Shown here: piece by piece, positions 55,604 to 63,578 of the stretch
Numbering within the stretch: position 1 is the stretch's first letter
Layout of the letters: each line of letters begins with the position of its first letter
DNA from: Alteromonas sp. KUL49
GTDB lineage: Bacteria > Pseudomonadota > Gammaproteobacteria > Enterobacterales > Alteromonadaceae
DNA: 64,000 nucleotides
Reading direction: 5' to 3'
Assembly (NCBI RefSeq): GCF_006538345.1
Contig: NZ_BJKL01000007.1
Location: forward strand, 1 to 64,000
Notes under the pieces: model-generated
What the model was told of the DNA's origin: nothing
Database searches by the model: none
Seen by the model: the letters and a program-made list of their open reading frames with translations, nothing else
Made by a program: the position numbers and the translations under genes

Positions 55604-58470
55604 TGGCTCCAAAGCTCTCTTTGCGACAACTTTTAGTAAGGCGAATGCTACCCACCTTGACTGGGTTAATCATTGTTGTCGCAATTATGCTGTTCACCAT
55701 TACGTTTTATTTTGCGAGTGAGGAAATCAGTGATGACCAACAAGCGTCTCTCGACGGATTAAAAAGAGATCTTTCCTATCTCACTCAGGACACAACGCGA
55801 CAACTCGCTGATTTGGCGGCTAATGATATTATCATCAATGCCTTAGTCGACGTGGAACAGCGAGATAACTATCTCCCCATGTTCTTTCGCTCGCTCAATT
55901 TAACCCAGGCAAGGGACGTAAGCTTTGCCTTGTATGATTTTTCCGGTGCGCTGGTGATACAGAAAAACTGGCCAGAGCAATTACCCAGCACATTAGAGCA
56001 AGCATGGCGTCCTATTACGCTGGTTGAATCCGAGTCTTATTATTCTATTACCGAATATGGCGTGCTTTTTTCTGTGCCCGTACTATTAAACGAGATGGCA
56101 GAAGGGGCATTGGTCATGTATGTGGCTAGCCTTCAGCCATTGCTGCGTCCCTACCCTAGACTGACAGAACAAGTCGTCACTGATGGCAATAATACCGTGT
56201 TGTTTAGTAGTGATTTAAGTTTTGTTGAACAGGGGAAACTCAGGTTTACTCAACATACCACCCAATTTCTAGTGGGCTCAGATAGCTTTGGTGACTTGAA
56301 GCTCTATAGCATCAGCTCTTTTACCTCCGCATTTTCTAGTATTCGATGGTTAGCCTTAGTTATTTTGGCCATGATCGTAGGTACCTTACTTATTAACCTG
56401 CACATTATTTCTATCACGGCTAAGCAAGCACAAGATACTTTGACAGGTTTGTATGACGACATTATTAGACGGGTACGAAATGAAGAAAAGCCAGTTTCTG
56501 ATAGTGTTCCCCTGGAAGTTTTAGAGTTAAGTAAAATTCGTACCTCTTTTGATGAGCTGCTCACAAATTTAACCGAGATGTCACTGTCGAACGAGCAGTT
56601 TTCCAATGTCATTGATTCTATGGGTGACATGCTATTAGTGGTAGACAACAGCCAGACTGTTCTATTGTGCAACCGCCAATTTGATGCACTTTGCGACACC
56701 TATGGTGAAGGTCATGACGCAACCATTGCGCGCTTGATTACTAAGCTACATGGCAAGTCCAAAGGCGAACTCAAGTACACCGATAGCAAAGGCGAAGCAT
56801 CGAGGATCTTATGGCGTGTACAACCCTTATTAGACGAAAACAACGTTGAAAAGGGGAAAATTTACGTTGGTGCTGACGTTACCGAACAAAAGGCCCTCGA
56901 AAGTCGTATTAAAATTCTTACAAGTGCAATCGATGAAGCAACCGTCTCCATTGTCATCTCAGACATCAAGAGTGAAGGTCAACCTGTTATATACGCAAAC
57001 GGCGCATTTGCTGATTTAACCGGATATTCAAGAGAAGAGATCTTGGGTGGAAACTGTGCGATGCTGCAGGGAAAGGAAACAGAATCATCCAGTGTTTTTG
57101 GACTTAAAACGGCTATTCGAAACCGTATTCCTGTTGAAACCACACTACTGAACTACCGAAAAGATGGTACGTCATTTTTTAACAACCTTATACTGACCCC
57201 AATACAGATTGATGGTGAAGTCACTCACTACATCGGCATTCAACAAGATGTGACTAAAAAGCTTCAAGCAGAAAGGTACTTGCAAGAAGCCAAAATAAAA
57301 GCCGAAGAATCGGCAAGAATGAAGTCGGGCTTTTTAGCCAGTATGAGCCATGAAATTCGCACCCCAATACACGGTATTTCAGGAATTCTTCAACTTTTAG
57401 AGAAAACTCCATTAAACAATGACCAGCAACACTATGTTTCCTTGGCTAATTACAGCGTAGAAAGTCTCTCCCATATCGTCAATGACATTCTTGATTTCTC
57501 TAAAATAGAAGCTGGGCAAATGCAAGTTGAAGCGCACCCCTTCTCACTGATTGAAGAAATTAACCAACTCGAAAATCAGTATCGTTTATTGTGCGAGCAA
57601 AAAGGGCTGAGCCTATTATTCAACAACCAATTTCCAACGGGATTAAGAGTATTGGGAGATGCGGTGAGGTACCGTCAGATCTTAACGAACTTACTCGGAA
57701 ACGCGGTGAAATTCACCGAAACCGGTACTATTAGTGTTACCACTAACATCGTTGAAAGTGCGAATGACCAACTGCTGCTTCGGTGTGATGTGAAGGATAC
57801 CGGTATTGGTATTGCCAGAGAAAAGCAGCCAGGTATTTTTGCAGTATTCACACAAGAAGATCTATCAACAACCCGTAAGTTTGGTGGCACAGGTTTGGGG
57901 CTGTCTATCTGTAAGCAGCTTTGCTCACTCATGGGAGGAGACATTTCCCTAGAAAGTCAAAAAGGCATTGGAAGTACGTTCTCATTTTACATCCAATTAG
58001 AAAGAGCGCCTGAAGAACAAAGCAATGGGCAACAAAATACAGATCAAGTAAGCAGTATAAAAACAGGCAAGCTCAAAATACTGGTAGTCGAAGACAATGA
58101 AATAAACCAAACCATTGTTAAAGAGCACCTCACTACACATAAAGCCATCAGCGCGATGTCTGGGGTAGAAGCACTTGAAGCACTCAACAAGTTCAAGCCA
58201 ACGTTTGACGTTATATTAATGGACTGTCTTATGCCTGAAATGGATGGCTTCGAAGCCACTCGCCGCATACGAAATGGCGAAGCGGGAGCTCGATATGAAA
58301 ACGTTCCTATTATTGCGTTAACAGCAAATGCTATGAAGGGTGATAGAGAAGCGTGTTTTGCCGCGGGAATGAACGACTACCTGAGTAAACCTTTTGATGT
58401 CGATGACTTACTGGATAAGATAGAGTACTGGGCTTCTGTGAAAAAAGTCCCGGCGGACCACGCTTCTTAA
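55603..58470 (+). CDS. hybrid histidine kinase with PAS and LOV-type domain
   Basis: 955 aa. Two membrane helices (about 15-38 and 246-268) enclose an extracytoplasmic sensor of about 205 residues. Then a PAS domain (about 335-430), a second PAS (about 435-555) with the LOV signature GGNCAMLQG (C485), NYRKDG (N517), FFNNLIL (N527) and IGIQQDVT (Q547), HisKA with MSHEIRTP (H583), HATPase (LTNLLGNAVKF, KDTGIGIA, GGTGLGLSI) and a receiver (D874 in ILMDCLMPEMDG, K927 region in SKPFD). The LOV domain would bind flavin and form a Cys adduct in blue light; R and F of the usual NCRFLQ are A and M here. Overlaps the binding-protein gene. No HPt or output regulator is adjacent. Confidence 0.9.
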   Translation: MAPKLSLRQLLVRRMLPTLTGLIIVVAIMLFTITFYFASEEISDDQQASLDGLKRDLSYLTQDTTRQLADLAANDIIINALVDVEQRDNYLPMFFRSLNLTQARDVSFALYDFSGALVIQKNWPEQLPSTLEQAWRPITLVESESYYSITEYGVLFSVPVLLNEMAEGALVMYVASLQPLLRPYPRLTEQVVTDGNNTVLFSSDLSFVEQGKLRFTQHTTQFLVGSDSFGDLKLYSISSFTSAFSSIRWLALVILAMIVGTLLINLHIISITAKQAQDTLTGLYDDIIRRVRNEEKPVSDSVPLEVLELSKIRTSFDELLTNLTEMSLSNEQFSNVIDSMGDMLLVVDNSQTVLLCNRQFDALCDTYGEGHDATIARLITKLHGKSKGELKYTDSKGEASRILWRVQPLLDENNVEKGKIYVGADVTEQKALESRIKILTSAIDEATVSIVISDIKSEGQPVIYANGAFADLTGYSREEILGGNCAMLQGKETESSSVFGLKTAIRNRIPVETTLLNYRKDGTSFFNNLILTPIQIDGEVTHYIGIQQDVTKKLQAERYLQEAKIKAEESARMKSGFLASMSHEIRTPIHGISGILQLLEKTPLNNDQQHYVSLANYSVESLSHIVNDILDFSKIEAGQMQVEAHPFSLIEEINQLENQYRLLCEQKGLSLLFNNQFPTGLRVLGDAVRYRQILTNLLGNAVKFTETGTISVTTNIVESANDQLLLRCDVKDTGIGIAREKQPGIFAVFTQEDLSTTRKFGGTGLGLSICKQLCSLMGGDISLESQKGIGSTFSFYIQLERAPEEQSNGQQNTDQVSSIKTGKLKILVVEDNEINQTIVKEHLTTHKAISAMSGVEALEALNKFKPTFDVILMDCLMPEMDGFEATRRIRNGEAGARYENVPIIALTANAMKGDREACFAAGMNDYLSKPFDVDDLLDKIEYWASVKKVPADHAS

Positions 58471-58621
58471 AAAGAAGGGCGGAGTTGGCCATAAGCCGAG
58501 TAAGTTAAAGTTCGAATCAAAGAATATCAAATTCTTACCTCTTGTCTATACTGGAACGTGTGACATCTTGTGTGAAACTTATCAAGAGAGCCCTCCCAGA
58601 CTCCTTTATGACTGCGTTAAT

Positions 58622-58945
58622 TTAATGAAGAGATAGAATTTTAGCAGCTGACTCTGGTTTAACTGGGATACAGAGTTTTGCACCGTTATGTCTATAGTCT
58701 TTATAATCTATCAATCCTAATTCGCTTAGTTTTTTCAACCCTCTACTAATTTGGGGTTGGCTACACCCGAGAATGTGCCCGAGAGCTTCCTGAGATGGGC
58801 TATACAGTTGGCCATTTGCAAAGGCTTCCTGACTACTGGAATATATAATTATATAAAGCCTAAGCTCACTCTGAGAAAGTTGTTTACTATTGATTAAATC
58901 TACATAGGTAGATTCAAGTGAGTTTTTTTGATGTTCATTTTTCAT
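58622..58945 (-). CDS. small winged-helix DNA-binding protein
   Basis: 107 aa from ATG 58945, chosen because AAGGA lies six bases upstream; a longer frame starts at 58981. MarR/IclR-like winged helix: LSQSELRLYIIIYSSSQEAF, then SQEALGHILGCSQPQISRGLKKLSELGLI. The turn SQPQISRGL is a typical recognition helix. Neighbouring genes (endonuclease, recombinase, AbiH) suggest a regulator of the accessory region. Confidence 0.68.
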   Translation of the reverse strand: MKNEHQKNSLESTYVDLINSKQLSQSELRLYIIIYSSSQEAFANGQLYSPSQEALGHILGCSQPQISRGLKKLSELGLIDYKDYRHNGAKLCIPVKPESAAKILSLH

Positions 58946-59324
58946 TTGTATTCCTTTTGTATTAGACACGGTGAATCCCACAAAGGATTAATTGCGTCAG
59001 ATTTTGTTTATTGATTAGTTTTGATTTGTTTGTTGAATTAAATATTTGAGCGGGAGGGGTGCTCTGAAATGTGACAAGAACTGCCACTTACTCTTATATT
59101 ATAACATGAGGAAACCGAAAAAATCAAGCATAATTTATGCCAAAAAGAAAATCATATTGATATAATTGAGAATTTTTATTAAGAGAGGGCGAGCTTGTTA
59201 AGCAAGAGTACAAAATATAAGCAAAAAAGCCTCAAAATATCAAAATATTAAGCTCTATTGAAATTGGATCGCAACAGAGCTTAAGAACTGTCAGAGAAAT
59301 ATATAAAAATTTAAGCAAAAATAC
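58946..59324. other. AT-rich gap between winged-helix gene and Mrr-like gene
   Basis: About 380 AT-rich bases. It contains the presumed promoter of the winged-helix gene and, at 59248-59284, an inverted repeat that could end the Mrr transcript. No further gene is supported. Confidence 0.4.
59248..59284 (-). terminator. possible terminator after Mrr-like gene
   Basis: A 9-bp inverted repeat (TTAAGCTCT / AGAGCTTAA) with a further 3-bp inner pairing lies 40 bases past the Mrr-like stop codon (minus strand). Only a short T-rich stretch follows. Confidence 0.35.
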
Positions 59325-60737
59325 TTATTCTTCGTTTACGTGGATAGCTATTAACTCATGCAAATAATCTAAGATTTTTTCATCAGTGAATAGTCTGATA
59401 CCTAGATGTTCTGCATATCTTGATGTGTCCGACTCCACATCGTTGAGAGTGAACAAGATTTTTTCATCGTAAGAAAGTCCGTCAGTTAGCTTGAAGAGGT
59501 AATCAATGTACGTCCGAAACACATCATCGTCATGACTAGCAAAGCATGCAACAAAAGAGCTGCAATCACCTACATCAAAAACAAACATATTCTCACTGAC
59601 AGTAGGCTCAAAAATGCTCAAGAACTCGCTAGTATGCTTTTTAAGTCGTTCGGTCTCAGGAGAGCTTAGAGCACCCATCACAGCCTCATAAGAGCAACTC
59701 TCATTAGAATTGACAGTTACAGAATCGGTACTTCCCTCACCAAAGATCTGTTCGATTTGTGAATGATGCAGTAATAATACATCTAACTTTTCAGCAAGCA
59801 TTCTTGCCGATTTGGTGAAGGAGCTATTAGTAACTACCATTGCATAGTCACCTTCATAGAACTGCTTAGCGGCTGCAACTTCTTGAACAGCTTTATTTCC
59901 GACAGGCTTAGAATAGAGTTTGCATTGAATAATATAATTTACGTCTGCGTAGGTGGCTATAACATCAGCTCCTTGATCACCACTACCTTGTGTAGCACGA
60001 GCCTCTGCACCTAAATTACTTATCACCTCTGCAATAGCCCTCTCATACTCGTACGGGTCAGTAATTAATGATAGGTCGTCCGTTGTTGTTGAATTTTCGT
60101 CTTCAATGAATGCGTCAAGTACGCTGTCAATATCAGAGTATAATGTACTGAACTTGTCATTTTCATAGTGGAAGTTCAAGTGTGCTCCATACACCACATA
60201 GCGATTTCTTAATTCAGACGTAGTGTTAGCCTTAATATAGTAGTTCACATCAAAAGAATGGTCTTGTGCAAAACGCTCTACCTCATCGAACCATGGTTCA
60301 ATTTTTACATCACCATAATCGTCTTTATGCATTAACTGTGAGCGTTTGAGAGAAAGTGGCTTTAGGTAGGCGTTTTCGGAGAGGTAGCTATAAAGAAAAA
60401 AGTCTCGTAGCGCCATAAAAACTCTGCTTGCAAGACCTTTCTTATCTATATTACTCTCACCATTGAGAAGACTATTAACTTCGTGTAAGCAATCGCTTAA
60501 ATCGTTTAAATATGGGTTTTTACCATTTAACGCTAACTCAGAGGACATAACATTTTCGAGATCAGTTTTGATTCCACTAAAGTTAGGATTCGCTATACTA
60601 TTTTTGAAATCTCGATACTGTGGGTTACTATCAAACCCCTCTACTTTTTCCTTAAATAATTTGAGTTTATCTCCTGATTTGTCTGCAACATTGGATAAGC
60701 TTTCCGTTAACTTTGAAAAGAAACCTTTCATATTCAC
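59325..60737 (-). CDS. Mrr-type restriction endonuclease-like protein
   Basis: 470 aa. Residues about 228-345 form the Mrr catalytic domain: EYERAIAEVISNLGAEARATQ, GSGDQGADV (D258) and YIIQCK (Q271, K273), the PD-(D/E)xK-type site, and KAVQEVAAAKQFY plus VVTNSSFTKSAR. The N-terminal 220 residues (helical, SKLTESLSNVADKSGDKLK) and the C-terminal 120 residues (FACFASHDDDVFRTYI) are unassigned and may sense or bind. Mrr-family enzymes cut modified or foreign DNA. It lies downstream of a serine recombinase in an AT-rich segment with AbiH nearby. Confidence 0.78.
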   Translation of the reverse strand: MNMKGFFSKLTESLSNVADKSGDKLKLFKEKVEGFDSNPQYRDFKNSIANPNFSGIKTDLENVMSSELALNGKNPYLNDLSDCLHEVNSLLNGESNIDKKGLASRVFMALRDFFLYSYLSENAYLKPLSLKRSQLMHKDDYGDVKIEPWFDEVERFAQDHSFDVNYYIKANTTSELRNRYVVYGAHLNFHYENDKFSTLYSDIDSVLDAFIEDENSTTTDDLSLITDPYEYERAIAEVISNLGAEARATQGSGDQGADVIATYADVNYIIQCKLYSKPVGNKAVQEVAAAKQFYEGDYAMVVTNSSFTKSARMLAEKLDVLLLHHSQIEQIFGEGSTDSVTVNSNESCSYEAVMGALSSPETERLKKHTSEFLSIFEPTVSENMFVFDVGDCSSFVACFASHDDDVFRTYIDYLFKLTDGLSYDEKILFTLNDVESDTSRYAEHLGIRLFTDEKILDYLHELIAIHVNEE

Positions 60738-60788
60738 TCCCTGAACTTTGTTATGCCTTAAATATCTTTAGCTCTTTATCCATGGCTC

Positions 60789-61406
60789 TTATTTAGTGTT
60801 TAACTCACGTCTCACACGATATACGGTTGCGATTCCACAGTCTACTAGCTTAGACACTTCTTCGGCTGTCATACCTCTATCAGAGTACTTTTTAATATTG
60901 TTCCGCAGTTCTTGATTCTTAGCGCGACCACCTACACGTTTACCTTGTGCTCTCGCTTTTTCCATTCCTTGTCTAATTCTCTCTACACGCTTCTCTTGGT
61001 CTAATCTAGCCATAGTTGCCATAAGGTCAATGAGCATATTGTTTATAACGCCCATAATGCTACCTGTAACCCCCTCAGAGAAGTGTTCGTAAGTAGTTGG
61101 CAAATCCATAACCACCAACTTCAATTTCTTCTCAGAGAGCCTTAGCTTTAGCGTATCGAAGTCTTCTTGACTCAATCTAGATAATCTATCTACTGACTCA
61201 ACTAACAGTATTTCACCTTGTTGTGAATCCTGTAATAATCGATTTAGCTCAGGTCTTTCCAGCTTCGTACCACTGTAGTTCTCGCAGTAGGTTTCTAAGA
61301 CTTTTAAACTCTTATTCCTAGCAAATTCAAGAAGAGCTGACTCTGCCCTCTTACTATCTTGCTTTTTCGTTGACGCTCTCAGATATACTCTTGCTTTCAT
61401 TATCAT
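60789..61406 (-). CDS. serine recombinase (resolvase/invertase family)
   Basis: 205 aa. N-terminal catalytic domain with the nucleophile in VYLRASTKKQD (S12), then ESVDRLSRLSQED and the long E helix (MGVINNMLIDLMATMARLDQEKRVERIRQG). The C-terminal helix-turn-helix is short (GMTAEEVSKLVDCGIATVYRVRRE). Length and layout are those of small resolvases and Pin-type invertases, not large integrases. Three inverted repeats lie 230-370 bases upstream of its start, resembling a res region. Confidence 0.9.
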   Translation of the reverse strand: MIMKARVYLRASTKKQDSKRAESALLEFARNKSLKVLETYCENYSGTKLERPELNRLLQDSQQGEILLVESVDRLSRLSQEDFDTLKLRLSEKKLKLVVMDLPTTYEHFSEGVTGSIMGVINNMLIDLMATMARLDQEKRVERIRQGMEKARAQGKRVGGRAKNQELRNNIKKYSDRGMTAEEVSKLVDCGIATVYRVRRELNTK

Positions 61407-61633
61407 TTACCATTACCAACCAAACCCTAAGTGATAATTGATCATTTAGGTTAAAAAGTAAAGGTTATGATAGAATTGATTTGCGGTTTATTAGTAGGCT
61501 ATTCATTATCGTAAAGCTATACGTAAATGATAGTTATTGGCGGAATGAGTGAACGTTAGCGCTTACTATAAAATTTATTTTCAATTTATAAGTTTTCACA
61601 ACAAGTGCTTGCAATCTAAGCATTTCAGGTATC

Positions 61634-61672
61634 TTGAATACTGATACGTGAGTCAACACTAACGGTATTCAA
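61634..61672. repeat. inverted repeat, arm TTGAATAC
   Basis: Eight-base arms TTGAATAC and GTATTCAA separated by 23 bases. First of three dyads upstream of the recombinase gene; length comparable to the accessory subsites of res regions. Confidence 0.5.
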
Positions 61673-61696
61673 CAACACCAAGAGAAAACCGAAAAC

Positions 61697-61712
61697 ACCC
61701 AATATATTGGGT
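61697..61712. repeat. 16-bp perfect palindrome
   Basis: ACCCAATATATTGGGT is perfectly self-complementary, with an A/T centre. Candidate operator or recombinase binding site. Confidence 0.6.
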
Positions 61713-61747
61713 TGCATTTAACTCCAAACCTCACTATCTTGTGATTG

Positions 61748-61775
61748 CTGTATGAAACACTGGTAACTCATACAG
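61748..61775. repeat. 28-bp dyad, arm CTGTATGA
   Basis: Arms CTGTATGA and TCATACAG are separated by 12 bases, giving a 28-bp dyad. That length equals crossover site I of classical resolvases, but the same spot also suits an operator for the following small ORF. Confidence 0.6.
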
Positions 61776-61820
61776 TACTCAGTTTTGTAACCAGACAAAC
61801 CAATCTTATGAGGTATTAAC

Positions 61821-61934
61821 ATGAAAATCGGACGTGACGCGAAAACAGGTCAATTCATTCCTGTAAAAGTAGCGGAAAGAAGAAAAGCAACAGCTATCGT
61901 AGAGACAATAAAACCAAGAGGTAAGAAGAGATAA
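61821..61934 (+). CDS. 37-aa basic protein
   Basis: Encodes MKIGRDAKTGQFIPVKVA followed by a basic tail ending GKKR. A ribosome-binding site (GAGG) is seven bases upstream. Low-complexity-free, with a plausible start and stop and a conserved-looking GRDAKTGQFIPV motif. The net charge is strongly positive, so nucleic-acid binding is possible. I do not assign a function. It stands directly after the palindrome cluster. Confidence 0.55.
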   Translation: MKIGRDAKTGQFIPVKVAERRKATAIVETIKPRGKKR

Positions 61935-61935
61935 C

Positions 61936-61957
61936 AAAGCCGCAACAAGGCGGCTTT
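61936..61957 (+). other. stem-loop just after the 37-aa ORF
   Basis: AAAGCCGC pairs with GCGGCTTT around a 6-base loop, directly after the stop codon. No T-run follows, so termination would be weak. Confidence 0.45.
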
Positions 61958-62002
61958 GAGTAAGACTAGAATTGAGGTTACCGAGGCTTTCCCCCCAGTT
62001 CC

Positions 62003-62055
62003 GCAAATTAGCTCTAATCTCGATGGGGATTGAGATATTAGCAGTTGAAATTTGC
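62003..62055 (+). ncRNA. structured spacer RNA between the two small ORFs
   Basis: Outer arms GCAAATT / AATTTGC and an inner stem (CTAATCTC with GAGA-TA-TTAG, 2-base bulge, loop GATGGGGATT) fold into one long hairpin of about 53 bases. It may be a regulatory leader of the second small ORF or a small RNA; no known RNA family is recognised. Confidence 0.35.
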
Positions 62056-62096
62056 GTTTACAAATTCGGCCTAGTACATTTTTATAGGTATATGAA

Positions 62097-62198
62097 ATGA
62101 TTAAGAATAAAAGTGTTCACGTTACAGGCTACTCCCGTTACCGTTATGGAAAATGGGAAGATGTTTGTACGCATTGGCGATCAATGCCTACCTTGTAG
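62097..62198 (+). CDS. 33-aa small protein
   Basis: Encodes a 33-residue basic, aromatic peptide with GYSRYRYGKWEDV and THWRSMP. The reading frame is preceded by the structured spacer and followed by a strong terminator 22 bases on. The composition (Tyr, Arg, Trp, His) is not random. I do not recognise the family; with the 37-aa ORF it probably forms a short operon of the island. Confidence 0.5.
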   Translation: MIKNKSVHVTGYSRYRYGKWEDVCTHWRSMPTL

Positions 62199-62219
62199 GT
62201 CTAAATTTAGTAAACCATG

Positions 62220-62246
62220 AAGAGGGGGCGATTATCCCCTCTTTTT
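62220..62246 (+). terminator. intrinsic terminator after the small ORFs
   Basis: AAGAGGGG pairs with CCCCTCTT around an 8-base loop and runs into T-rich sequence. It separates the small ORFs from the AbiH gene. Confidence 0.85.
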
Positions 62247-62337
62247 CAATGACAGTGTGACTACATAAGGCTAGATAGTTTAGTATTTTCAAATACTGTC
62301 ATCTTCAAATTTTTATATCTAGACATTAGGATATTAC

Positions 62338-63321
62338 GTGAATATTTGCTATCTCATTGGCAATGGATTTGACCTGAATCTGCGGTTAAAAACGAGCTAT
62401 AAGGATTTTTATCAGCACTATTTAAAGTTAGAAAGTACAAAGCCATCAATCACTCAATTCAAAAAGAATATATCGAGTAACTTAACTAAATGGTCTGACC
62501 TTGAGTCCGAATTTGGACAGTACACATCAAGAATAAAATCTACGGAAGAAGCTGATGAAATCCACGGAGACATTGTAGATTCACTAGCCGACTACCTCGG
62601 TGACGTTGAAAAAAATTTCGCCCCCGTAGAATCTAGTCTCGAAGAATTCATTGACCACCTTTTTCAACCAGAGAGTCAACTAAGTGCCGTTGATTCATCA
62701 AATCTAAAACGGTTTTATACTGAATGCGGCAATGCTCATAGAAACTATACAATAGTCAGCTTTAACTATACTCAAACTATTGAAAAAATTTTGGGTTTAG
62801 AGCAAATCAAAAATGCGAATAGCAACTTAAACATAAAAAAGTCTTACGGTAATACCGTTCATTCATTGACTAATCTCCTTCATGTTCACGGAACGATTGA
62901 ACGACATATGGTATTTGGTGTCGACAATATCGAGCAACTGGCAAACTCTTCTTTTGTTAATGATATCGACCAAGCCAATCAACTTATAAAGCCCCGATGC
63001 AATCAGGTAATGAGGCATGGAATAGCCTTGGATTGTGAGAGAGCACTTAAATCGAGTCATTTGATTTGTATATTTGGATCGTCTGTCGGTGAGACTGATA
63101 AGAAATGGTGGAAATTAGTTGCAGACAAGCTTAGAGAAGGAAAATCTAGATTAATAATTTTTGAAAGGAACACAAACTTCAACCTAAGAAGGTCTCATCT
63201 TCAAGATAGACTTCGAACCGATATATTGAAGAAGTTTTTTGAACCAGAAGAAATAGATAAAATAGAGGAGTATGTCTATATCTCTTTCAACAGTAACATG
63301 TTTAAGTTAACAGCCACTTAA
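62338..63321 (+). CDS. AbiH-family abortive infection protein
   Basis: 327 aa from GTG 62338, with AGGA six bases upstream. The N-terminal YLIGNGFDLNLRLKTSYKDF is the AbiH hallmark; VSFNYTQTIEKI, LLHVHGTIERHMVFGVD and ICIFGSSVGETDKKWW follow in order over about residues 140-255. AbiH proteins give phage resistance by abortive infection in Lactococcus; the mechanism is not well established. It has its own promoter region after the terminator and stands apart from the Mrr-recombinase unit. Confidence 0.85.
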   Translation: MNICYLIGNGFDLNLRLKTSYKDFYQHYLKLESTKPSITQFKKNISSNLTKWSDLESEFGQYTSRIKSTEEADEIHGDIVDSLADYLGDVEKNFAPVESSLEEFIDHLFQPESQLSAVDSSNLKRFYTECGNAHRNYTIVSFNYTQTIEKILGLEQIKNANSNLNIKKSYGNTVHSLTNLLHVHGTIERHMVFGVDNIEQLANSSFVNDIDQANQLIKPRCNQVMRHGIALDCERALKSSHLICIFGSSVGETDKKWWKLVADKLREGKSRLIIFERNTNFNLRRSHLQDRLRTDILKKFFEPEEIDKIEEYVYISFNSNMFKLTAT

Positions 63322-63578
63322 CTACGATTTTATCTATCTAAATACCGTCAAGAACTCTATGAAACCACTAGCATTTTTTGGTGTAACAGATTGATATTAA
63401 ATTAGTTTAAATAAGTTAATGTAGTATTTTTAATACCCAAGAAAGATTAAAAAGGGAACTTTGGTTTGTTAAACATGATTAGGAATATCAGTATGACTGC
63501 TGTAAGCTATTTTAAGAAAACAAATCCTCTACACTTGCAGTTCTATTTAAATTCTGAAAACTCGCCTCTGAGACACTC
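63322..63578. other. intergenic region between AbiH gene and right-edge gene
   Basis: 257 AT-rich bases between convergent genes. No gene, tRNA or clear terminator was seen. Confidence 0.4.

Larger units (their letters stand above)
61407..61820. other. intergenic region with clustered inverted repeats
   Basis: 414 bases between the recombinase start and a 37-codon ORF, AT-rich, with the inverted repeats described separately at 61634-61672, 61697-61712 and 61748-61775. It likely contains the recombinase promoter and a recombination or operator region. Confidence 0.55.

Noticed and set aside
58480-58530. tRNA-like TTCGAATC stretch after the hybrid kinase, considered as an integration remnant
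   Set aside because: No acceptor or anticodon arms could be folded; only the T-loop-like bases match.
61748-61775. Considered as a LexA box because of CTGT...ACAG ends
   Set aside because: The spacing is 28 bp, not 16, so it does not fit the LexA consensus.
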